Origin: Faecalibacterium sp. UBA7177
Lineage (GTDB): Bacteria > Bacillota > Clostridia > Oscillospirales > Ruminococcaceae
NCBI GenBank assembly: GCA_002491225.1
Contig: DKVN01000034.1
Span: 1-19,624 of the forward strand
DNA length: 19,624 nucleotides
Direction of reading: 5' to 3'
The translations under genes were made by a program, and so were the position numbers. Shown here piece by piece: positions 13,436 to 19,624 of this stretch (within the stretch, counting starts at the first letter, position 1; every line of letters starts with the position of its first letter). A model generated the notes under the pieces. It searched no databases, was not told the origin of the DNA, and worked only from the letters and a program-made list of their open reading frames with translations.

Positions 13436-15358
13436 ATGCCGCATACGCCGCTGCTGGACCTGATCCACTCCCCGGCAGACCTCAAGGCTCTGCCGGCGGA
13501 CCAGATGCCCGCTCTGTGCGCGGAGATCCGCGAATTTCTCATCGACAGCGTCTCCCGCACCGGGGGGCACCTGTCCTCCAACCTCGGCACCATCGAGCTG
13601 ACCGTCGCGCTGCACCGCGCCCTCAACTCGCCCACCGATCAGCTTGTGTTTGACGTGGGGCACCAGTGCTACACCCACAAGCTGCTCACCGGCCGCCGCG
13701 AGGGCTTTGCCAAACTGCGCCAGCTGGATGGGCTGTCCGGCTTCCCGAACCCCTCCGAGAGCGAACACGACGCCTTTGTGGCGGGGCACGGCAACACCTC
13801 GCTCTCGGTGGCCATCGGCATCGCCCAGGCCAAAAAGCTGCGGGGCGAGCCGGGCAAGGTGGTGGCCATCGTGGGGGACGGCGCCTTTACCGGAGGCATG
13901 GTCTACGAGGGCATGAACAACATCGGGGTGCTCAACAACCTCATCGTGCTGCTCAACGACAATAAGATGTCCATCTCCAAAAATGTCGGCTCGGTGGCGC
14001 GGTATCTCACGGTGCTGCGCACCAGCCCCCAGTATTTCCGGGCCAAGGCCAGCCTCGAAAGCGTGCTCGGGGCGATCCCGCTCGTGGGGCAGGGCATCGT
14101 GCGGCTGCTGCAAAGCATCAAGCAGGCCCTGCGGCGGCAGATCTACCACTCGACCATGTTCGAGGAGATGGGCTTTCAGTATGTCGGCCCGGTGGACGGC
14201 CACGACGTGCGGGCGCTGGAAGAGCTTTTTACCAACCTCAGCCACCAGACCGCCCCGCTCTTTATCCATGCTGTCACTGTAAAGGGCAAGGGCTTTACCC
14301 CCGCTGAGAAGAACCCCGGCGAGTTTCACGGGGTGTCCGCCTTTGATGTGGAGCAGGCCAAAACCGACCCCGACCTCGCGCCCCCGGCCAGCTTTTCCAC
14401 CGAGTTCGGCAGCTGCCTGGTCGAGCTGGCCGACCGGCACCCCGAGCTCTGTGCCATCACCGCGGCGATGAAGTACGGCACCGGCCTGCAGTTCTTTTAC
14501 CGCAAATACCCCAAGCGCTTTTTTGATGTGGGCATGGCCGAGCAGCACGCGGTCACCTTTGCGGCCGGGCTGGCCAGCGCCGGGATGCTGCCGGTGGTGG
14601 GCATCTACTCCACCTTTTTGCAGCGCGCCTACGATCAACTGCTGCACGATGTCAAGCTGATGCAGCTCAATGTGATCTTGGCGGTAGACCGGGCGGGCCT
14701 CGTGCCGGGGGACGGCGAGACCCATCAGGGCATCTACGACCCGGCTTTTCTCAGCCAGGCGGGGGTGTATCTCGTCTCGCCCTGCAACTACGCCGAGCTG
14801 CGCTATTGGCTGGAGCAGCTTGTCTGCTCTTTTGCGGGCCGCGGCCCGCGGGCCATCCGCTACCCCCGCGGGGGCGAGCGGCCCGCCCTGGCCGCGCTGG
14901 GCTGCAGCCGCCAGCCCTACACCTGGGCGGCGCGCCAGCCGGGGGCAAAAACCGCGCTGGTGAGCTATGGCTCCGAGACCGAGGACGCCCTCGACGCCGC
15001 GGCGCTGCTCGCGGCCCGGGGCACACCGGCGGACGTCTGCCGCCTGGTGCAGATCCACCCGCTGCCGGAGGGCCTCTGCGAGGCGCTGCAAAGGTATGAT
15101 ACCATCCTCTTTGCCGAGGAGTGCATCCGCTGCGGCGGCATCGGCGAGCAGTTGGCCGACGCGCTGCTTGCGGCGGGCTGGCAGGGCCGGTACCTGCACG
15201 CCTGCGTGCCGGACACCCCGCTGCCCCACGCGGACGTGGCCTCGATGAAGCGGGTGCTCGGGCTGAACGCCGAGGGCCTGGCCGCCCGGCTTGGCGAGGC
15301 CGGGCAAACGGCAGCCGAGTCAGCGGCAGCCGCGGCAACCGCATCCAATGTAGGATAA
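13436..15358 (+). CDS. dxs: 1-deoxy-D-xylulose-5-phosphate synthase
   Basis: Dxs condenses pyruvate and glyceraldehyde 3-phosphate with thiamine diphosphate, the first step of the MEP isoprenoid pathway. The 640-residue product is of usual length. Seen in order: TGGHLSSNLGTIELTVALH with His45, thiamine-binding GDGAFTGG (147-154) followed by LNDNKMSIS, catalytic Glu369 in MAEQHAVTFAAGLA, and DRAGLVPGDGETHQG. The ATG at 13436 has AAGAGGTGA 8 bp upstream; an in-frame GTG at 13424 lies inside that Shine-Dalgarno and is unlikely. The last 15 or so residues are a low-complexity Ala-rich tail. Confidence 0.98.
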   Translation: MPHTPLLDLIHSPADLKALPADQMPALCAEIREFLIDSVSRTGGHLSSNLGTIELTVALHRALNSPTDQLVFDVGHQCYTHKLLTGRREGFAKLRQLDGLSGFPNPSESEHDAFVAGHGNTSLSVAIGIAQAKKLRGEPGKVVAIVGDGAFTGGMVYEGMNNIGVLNNLIVLLNDNKMSISKNVGSVARYLTVLRTSPQYFRAKASLESVLGAIPLVGQGIVRLLQSIKQALRRQIYHSTMFEEMGFQYVGPVDGHDVRALEELFTNLSHQTAPLFIHAVTVKGKGFTPAEKNPGEFHGVSAFDVEQAKTDPDLAPPASFSTEFGSCLVELADRHPELCAITAAMKYGTGLQFFYRKYPKRFFDVGMAEQHAVTFAAGLASAGMLPVVGIYSTFLQRAYDQLLHDVKLMQLNVILAVDRAGLVPGDGETHQGIYDPAFLSQAGVYLVSPCNYAELRYWLEQLVCSFAGRGPRAIRYPRGGERPALAALGCSRQPYTWAARQPGAKTALVSYGSETEDALDAAALLAARGTPADVCRLVQIHPLPEGLCEALQRYDTILFAEECIRCGGIGEQLADALLAAGWQGRYLHACVPDTPLPHADVASMKRVLGLNAEGLAARLGEAGQTAAESAAAAATASNVG

Positions 15359-15371
15359 AAGGGGAGTACAT

Positions 15372-16202
15372 GTGAAACTTCGACTGGATCAATACCTCTG
15401 CCAGAACGGCCTTGTGCAGAGCCGCGAGCGGGCCAAGGCCCTGATCATGGCGGGCACCGTGTACATCAACGGCCAAAAGGCGGACAAGGCGGGAGACCCC
15501 GTGCCGCCGGATGCGGTGGTGGAGGTGCGCGGGCACGACATCGGCTATGTCAGCCGGGGCGGGCTCAAGCTGGAAAAGGCGATGCAGGTGTTTCCGCTCT
15601 CGCCAAAGGGGCTTGTCTGCATGGACATCGGGGCCTCGACCGGCGGCTTTACCGACTGCATGCTCCAAAACGGCGCGGTCAAGGTCTACGCGGTGGATGT
15701 GGGCTACGGGCAGCTTGCCTGGAAGCTGCGCACCGACGAGCGGGTGGTCAACATGGAGCGCACCAACATCCGCAATGTCACCCCCGAAATGCTTGCCGGG
15801 CCGGTGCAGTTTTTCAGCGTCGATGTCTCCTTCATCTCGCTGCACCACATCCTGCCGGTGGCCCGCGCGATTACCGCGGCGGGGGCCAGGGGGGTCTGCC
15901 TGGTCAAGCCGCAGTTTGAGGCCGGGCGGGAAAAGGTGGGCAAAAAGGGGGTCGTGCGCGAGGCGGCCACCCACCGCGAGGTACTCGAAACCGCAATGAA
16001 CTACGCGCTGCAAAACGGCTTTTCGGTGCTGGGGCTCGACTTTTCGCCCATCAAGGGGCCGGAGGGCAACATTGAGTTTCTGATGGCGCTGCAAAAGGCC
16101 GATGGCGCGCCCACGCCCCTTGGGCCGGATGCCGCCGAAACGGCGGTGCGCGCCGCCCATGCCGCCCTTGATCCCCACCCGGAAGGAGCCGTGAACGGAT
16201 GA
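15372..16202 (+). CDS. tlyA: TlyA-family S4/FtsJ-like rRNA 2'-O-methyltransferase
   Basis: TlyA proteins methylate 16S and/or 23S rRNA ribose 2'-OH groups; the older name is haemolysin A. The 276-residue product has an N-terminal S4 RNA-binding domain (MKLRLDQYLCQNGLVQSRER, to about residue 60), a linker ending in YVSRGGLKLEKA, and a Rossmann methyltransferase domain with SAM motif DIGASTGGFTDCML (85-98), FSVDVSFISL and LVKPQFEAGREKVGKKGVV. The GTG at 15372 follows AAAAGGGGAG; an ATG two bases earlier is closed at once by TGA. The stop overlaps nadK (ATGA). The haemolysin annotation often copied for this family should not be taken literally. Confidence 0.95.
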   Translation: MKLRLDQYLCQNGLVQSRERAKALIMAGTVYINGQKADKAGDPVPPDAVVEVRGHDIGYVSRGGLKLEKAMQVFPLSPKGLVCMDIGASTGGFTDCMLQNGAVKVYAVDVGYGQLAWKLRTDERVVNMERTNIRNVTPEMLAGPVQFFSVDVSFISLHHILPVARAITAAGARGVCLVKPQFEAGREKVGKKGVVREAATHREVLETAMNYALQNGFSVLGLDFSPIKGPEGNIEFLMALQKADGAPTPLGPDAAETAVRAAHAALDPHPEGAVNG

Positions 16203-17047
16203 CCATCTGCCTTGTGCCCAACATCCAAAAGCCGCAGGCCGTTGAGACGGCCGCCCGCGCCGCCGCCATCCTGCACCGGCAGGGGGCCGAGCTGCTGCTT
16301 GCGCTGCGGCCGGGGGAGGCGTGCAGCGTGCCGCACGCCGCCAGCCTGCCCTTGCAGGAGGCCTTTGCCAAGGCCGACCTTTTGATCACGGTGGGCGGGG
16401 ACGGCACCATCCTGCACGCGGCCAAAAACTCGCTGGAATACGCAAAACCCATCCTCGGCATCAACCTCGGCCGCACCGGCTTTCTCGCCACCTGCGAGGT
16501 GGAGGAGATGGAGCAAAAGCTCACCCTGCTGGCCCAGGGGCGCTACACGCTCGACCAGCGGATGCTGCTGGACACCTGGAGCGAGGCCGACCCGGCCGAC
16601 CGCCAGACCGTGCTCAACGACATCACCGTCTACAAAACCGATATGCTGCACACCATCGACCTCTGCGTCTTTTGCGACGATGTGCTCACCGGCCGCTTCC
16701 GCGGGGACGGGGTGATCGTCGCCACCCCCACCGGCTCCACCGCCTACTCGCTCTCGGCGGGCGGGCCGGTGCTGGACGCGGCGGTGCAGGCGATGGTGGT
16801 CACCCCCATCTGCGCCCACAGCCTGCAAAGCCCGCCGATGGTCTTTTCGGCCGCCCGGCGTCTTACCATCCAGCTGGACGGGGACGCGCGCCAGCAGGTC
16901 TGCTACAGCTGCGACGGGGCCCAGCAGCGCCCGATGCCGCCGCACGGGCGGATCCTGGTCGAGCGCTCGCAGCGCTGCGTCCAGCTAATCTCGTTCCACC
17001 CCGGCGACCAGTTCCGCGCCATCGACCAGAAGCTCAAGGGCCGGTAG
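16199..17047 (+). CDS. nadK: NAD kinase
   Basis: NadK phosphorylates NAD+ to NADP+. The 282-residue product shows the GGDGT motif (66-70), GINLGRTGFL (87-96), LNDITVYK and the glycine-rich ATPTGSTAYSLSAGGP block. It follows tlyA with a four-base ATGA overlap, so it is translationally coupled. In many Firmicutes argR follows nadK and precedes recN; here the 136-bp space to recN is too short for argR. Confidence 0.97.
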   Translation: MTICLVPNIQKPQAVETAARAAAILHRQGAELLLALRPGEACSVPHAASLPLQEAFAKADLLITVGGDGTILHAAKNSLEYAKPILGINLGRTGFLATCEVEEMEQKLTLLAQGRYTLDQRMLLDTWSEADPADRQTVLNDITVYKTDMLHTIDLCVFCDDVLTGRFRGDGVIVATPTGSTAYSLSAGGPVLDAAVQAMVVTPICAHSLQSPPMVFSAARRLTIQLDGDARQQVCYSCDGAQQRPMPPHGRILVERSQRCVQLISFHPGDQFRAIDQKLKGR

Positions 17048-17111
17048 CCCGGCCGGGCGGTTCTGTGCGCAGGGCGGCATTCTCGCCGCGCGGCGCTGCG
17101 GTGGTCGCAGC
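17047..17111. other. Alternative hairpins between nadK and recN
   Basis: A 12-bp palindrome GCCCGGCCGGGC (17047-17058) starts in the nadK stop codon. GCGGC (17074-17078) pairs with GCCGC (17085-17089), enclosed by CGCAG (17068-17072) with CTGCG (17096-17100). The same CTGCG segment, with one more base (GCTGCG 17095-17100), can instead pair with CGCAGC (17106-17111). The two pairings exclude each other. No clear promoter is visible in the 136-bp spacer. Confidence 0.45.
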
Positions 17112-17183
17112 GTCGTATGCTCTGCCGTGCCCCGCCGCCCCATACGCCATCGAATCAAGCAATCAGAGAGAGGAGGCCTTGCC

Positions 17184-18875
17184 GTGCTGGCATGCCTGCA
17201 AATCGAAAATGTCGCGGTCATCGAAAAGGCCGAGGCCCGGTTCGGCCCGGGGCTCAACGTGCTCACCGGTGAGACCGGCGCGGGCAAATCCATCCTCATC
17301 GACTCGATCAACGCCATCCTTGGCAACCGGGCCTCGCGGGACTTGGTGCGCACCGGCGCGTCCAAGGCCTGCATCCGGGCCAGCTTCGAGCAACTGCCGG
17401 ATTCTGTCCGCGCCCAGCTCGAAAAGGCCGGGTACGAGGCCTCGGACGAGCTGATGCTCTACCGCGAGATCAGCGCCGAGGGCAAGAGCAGCTGCCGCAT
17501 CAACGGTATGCCTGCCACCGCCGCGGTGGTGCGCGAGATCTGCGGCGGGCTCATCAACATCCACGGCCAGCACGACAGCCAGAGCCTGACCAACCCCGCC
17601 AAACACCTCGGCCTGCTGGACGCCTACGCCCAAAACCGGGCCGAGTACGCGGCCTACCACGCGGCCTACCGCGAGCTGATCCAGGTCAAGCGGCAGGCGG
17701 ACGCGCTGGCGATGGACGAGGCCGAAAAAGAGCGCAAGATCGAGCAGCTGCGCTTTACGATCGACGAGATCGACTCTGCCCGGCTCGTCCCCGGCGAGGA
17801 GGAGCAGCTCTCGGCCCGCAAGCAGGTGGCGACCCACGCGGCCGCCATCCTCGACCAGCTCACCGCCGCCCACGCGGCGATCGGCGGCGGGGACGATTAT
17901 AGCGGCGCGGCCGACCTTTTGGGCGACGCGGTGGGGGCGCTCGAGCAGGCCTCGCAGCTGGACGCCACCCTGCGCCCGGCCAGCGAACGGCTGAACGACC
18001 TCTACTACACCGCGCGGGAGCTCTCCACCGAGCTGGCCGACCGGCTCGAGGGCTACGACCTCGACCCCGGCGAGCTGGATGCCATCGAGGAGCGGCTGGA
18101 CCTCATCTACCGCCTCAAGCGCAAGTACGGCACGAGCGTCGAGGAGATCCTCGCGGCAGGGGAACAGGCCCGGCAGGAGCTGGAAACGATCGAGGCCTCG
18201 GACGAGACCCTCGCCCGGCTCAACCAGCAAAAGCGCCAGCTGTTCGACAAGGCCAAAAAGCTGGCCGAGGCCCTGACCAAGACCCGGCTCGACGCCTTCG
18301 AGGCGCTCAACCGGCAGATCACCGAGGCGCTGGCCTTTTTGAACATGCCGGGCATCCGGTTTACCCTGCAGCACTCTCGCGGCCCGCTGGCCAGCGCCGG
18401 GCAGGACACGGTCGAGTTTTACATCTCGGCCAACCCCGGCGAGGCACCAAAGCCCTTGGCCAAGATCGCCTCGGGGGGCGAGCTCTCCCGCATCATGCTG
18501 GCCATCAAGAGCGCCCTGGCCGAAAAGGACGCCATCCCCACCATCATCTACGACGAGATCGACACCGGCGTCTCCGGCCTTGCCGCCAGCCGCATCGGCG
18601 AGACTTTGCGCAAAACGGCAAAGGGGCACCAGATCCTCTGCATCACCCACACCGCCCAGATCGCCGCATTGGCCGACCAGCACCTGCTCATCCAGAAAAA
18701 TGTCGAGGAAGCGCGCACCTATACCGAGATCCACCCCCTCGACACCGAGGGCCGCACCGCCGCGCTCGCGCGGATCATCTCGGGCGACCATGTCACCGAG
18801 CTCAGCCTCGCCAACGCCCGCGAGATGCTGCGCCTGGCCGGGACGGAGCAGGCCGAAACCGGCAGGGCGGATTGA
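17184..18875 (+). CDS. recN: DNA repair protein RecN
   Basis: RecN is an SMC-like ATPase acting early in double-strand-break repair. The 563-residue product has Walker A GETGAGKS (29-36), long Glu/Lys/Arg-rich coiled-coil arms in the middle, the ABC signature region LAKIASGGELSR (about 425-436) and Walker B TIIYDEIDTG with Asp457 and Glu458. The GTG at 17184 is chosen for AGAGAGGAGG 8 bp upstream; the frame is open further back to 17127, but that would add residues before the conserved L-x-I-E-N-V start. Its stop codon lies in the -35 box of the tyrS promoter. Confidence 0.97.
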   Translation: MLACLQIENVAVIEKAEARFGPGLNVLTGETGAGKSILIDSINAILGNRASRDLVRTGASKACIRASFEQLPDSVRAQLEKAGYEASDELMLYREISAEGKSSCRINGMPATAAVVREICGGLINIHGQHDSQSLTNPAKHLGLLDAYAQNRAEYAAYHAAYRELIQVKRQADALAMDEAEKERKIEQLRFTIDEIDSARLVPGEEEQLSARKQVATHAAAILDQLTAAHAAIGGGDDYSGAADLLGDAVGALEQASQLDATLRPASERLNDLYYTARELSTELADRLEGYDLDPGELDAIEERLDLIYRLKRKYGTSVEEILAAGEQARQELETIEASDETLARLNQQKRQLFDKAKKLAEALTKTRLDAFEALNRQITEALAFLNMPGIRFTLQHSRGPLASAGQDTVEFYISANPGEAPKPLAKIASGGELSRIMLAIKSALAEKDAIPTIIYDEIDTGVSGLAASRIGETLRKTAKGHQILCITHTAQIAALADQHLLIQKNVEEARTYTEIHPLDTEGRTAALARIISGDHVTELSLANAREMLRLAGTEQAETGRAD

Positions 18876-18900
18876 AATTGTACCCGTTTTATGCTATAAC
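18872..18900 (+). promoter_or_regulatory. Promoter of tyrS
   Basis: TTGAAA (18872-18877) and TATAAC (18895-18900) are 17 bp apart, and TGC before the -10 gives an extended -10. The recN stop TGA (18873-18875) lies inside the -35. The transcript start is expected near 18907, giving a leader of about 85 bases. Confidence 0.75.
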
Positions 18901-18991
18901 AGGATGCAGGCCCCGCGCAGCACACCGGGCCCGGCTGCCCATAGCCCGGCAAAGGGCGCAAAGGCAGCCCACAGGAGGAGGAAAAACGACC

Positions 18992-19624
18992 ATGACCATC
19001 TATGACGAGCTGGTCGCCCGCGGCCTTGTGGCCCAGGTGACCGATGAAACAGAGATCAGGGATCTGATCAACAACGGCAAGGCCACCTTTTATATCGGGT
19101 ACGATTGCACGGCCGACAGCCTGACCGCCGGGCACTTTGTCACCCTGACCCTGATGAAGCGGCTGCAGATGGCCGGCAACCGGCCCATCGCCCTGATCGG
19201 CGGCGGCACCACCATGATCGGCGACCCCTCCGGCCGCACCGACATGCGCAAGATGCTGACCCGCGAGGACATCGACCACAACGCCGAGTGCTTCAAGCGC
19301 CAGATGGAGCGCTTTATCGAGTTTGGCGAGGGCCCCGGCCAGGCCATGATGCTCAATAACGCCGACTGGCTGCTCGGCCTCAACTATGTCGAGCTGCTGC
19401 GCGAGGTGGGGCCCTGCTTCTCGGTCAACAACATGCTGCGGGCCGAGTGCTACAAGCAGCGGATGGAGAAGGGGCTCTCCTTCCTCGAGTTCAACTATAT
19501 GATCATGCAGTCGTATGATTTTTACCACATGTTCCAAACCGTGGGCTGCAACCTGCAGTTCGGCGGCAACGACCAGTGGAGCAACATGCTCGGCGGCACC
19601 GAGCTGATCCGCCGCAAGCTGGGC
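18992..19624 (+). CDS. tyrS: Tyrosyl-tRNA synthetase (5' part, cut by window end)
   Basis: TyrS charges tRNA-Tyr. 211 residues are visible, about half of the protein. They include FYIGYDCTADSLTAGH (33-48), where TAGH stands at the class I HIGH position, GGGTTMIGDPSGR (70-82), SVNNMLRAECYKQR, SFLEFNYMIMQSYDFYHMF and GGNDQWSNMLGG, all typical of bacterial TyrRS. The KMSKS loop and S4 tail lie beyond the window. AGGAGGAGG ends about 9 bp before the ATG. The leader is too short for a T-box and has no AGGGTGG-type antiterminator sequence. Confidence 0.95.
   Translation, partial: MTIYDELVARGLVAQVTDETEIRDLINNGKATFYIGYDCTADSLTAGHFVTLTLMKRLQMAGNRPIALIGGGTTMIGDPSGRTDMRKMLTREDIDHNAECFKRQMERFIEFGEGPGQAMMLNNADWLLGLNYVELLREVGPCFSVNNMLRAECYKQRMEKGLSFLEFNYMIMQSYDFYHMFQTVGCNLQFGGNDQWSNMLGGTELIRRKLG

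Noticed and set aside
13298..15307. 669-residue open frame on the - strand opposite dxs
   Set aside because: It mirrors the GC-rich codon positions of dxs, is rich in His/Arg/Gly/Pro, has no recognisable domain, and dxs on the other strand is certain.
17163..18791. 542-residue open frame on the - strand opposite recN
   Set aside because: Same cause: antisense shadow of a GC-rich gene, with low-complexity Gly/Leu/Val/Asp composition.

Overview
The window reads as chromosomal DNA from a high-GC, endospore-forming member of the Clostridia, most likely an Oscillospiraceae/Ruminococcaceae lineage. The reasons are a complete spoIIIAA-AH operon plus yunB, the Firmicutes-style housekeeping order nusB / xseA-xseB / ispA / dxs / tlyA / nadK / recN, purine-rich Shine-Dalgarno sites, frequent GTG/TTG starts and GC-rich third positions (judged by eye). 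All genes are on the + strand. I see no insertion sequence, prophage, CRISPR array, tRNA or rRNA.

Layout. 1-264: the 3' end of an unrecognised gene, closed by a terminator. 478-1149: yunB (sporulation). 1150-1345: an unusual intergenic segment with two tandem copies of a structured inverted repeat, each overlapping a TATAAT box. 1346-3337: ligA, then a perfect 20-bp-stem terminator. 3487-8273: spoIIIAA-AB-AC-AD-AE-AF-AG-AH, the mother-cell side of the feeding-tube/secretion channel needed during engulfment. 8275-8734: a promoter and an Asp23/DUF322 gene, then a terminator and a hairpin-rich leader. 8924-12846: nusB, a divergent TsaD/Kae1-like gene, xseA, xseB and a farnesyl/geranyl diphosphate synthase; three of the four junctions overlap by 4-7 bp and the xseA junction has a 62-bp gap. 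12891-17047: a DUF212 PAP2-like membrane protein, dxs, tlyA and nadK. 17184-18875: recN. 18992-19624: tyrS, cut by the window edge, with its own promoter whose -35 box overlaps the recN stop codon.

Functionally the window joins sporulation genes with DNA repair (ligA, xseAB, recN), isoprenoid precursor synthesis (dxs and ispA, with a possible membrane phosphatase between them), rRNA processing and modification (nusB, tlyA), NADP synthesis (nadK) and tyrosyl-tRNA charging. Most of this is ordinary. The parts that deserve a second look are the tandem structured repeat before ligA, whose two copies differ by paired compensatory changes; a motif shared downstream of several TATAAT boxes; the TsaD-like paralogue between nusB and xseA; and several hairpin-dense intergenic regions.
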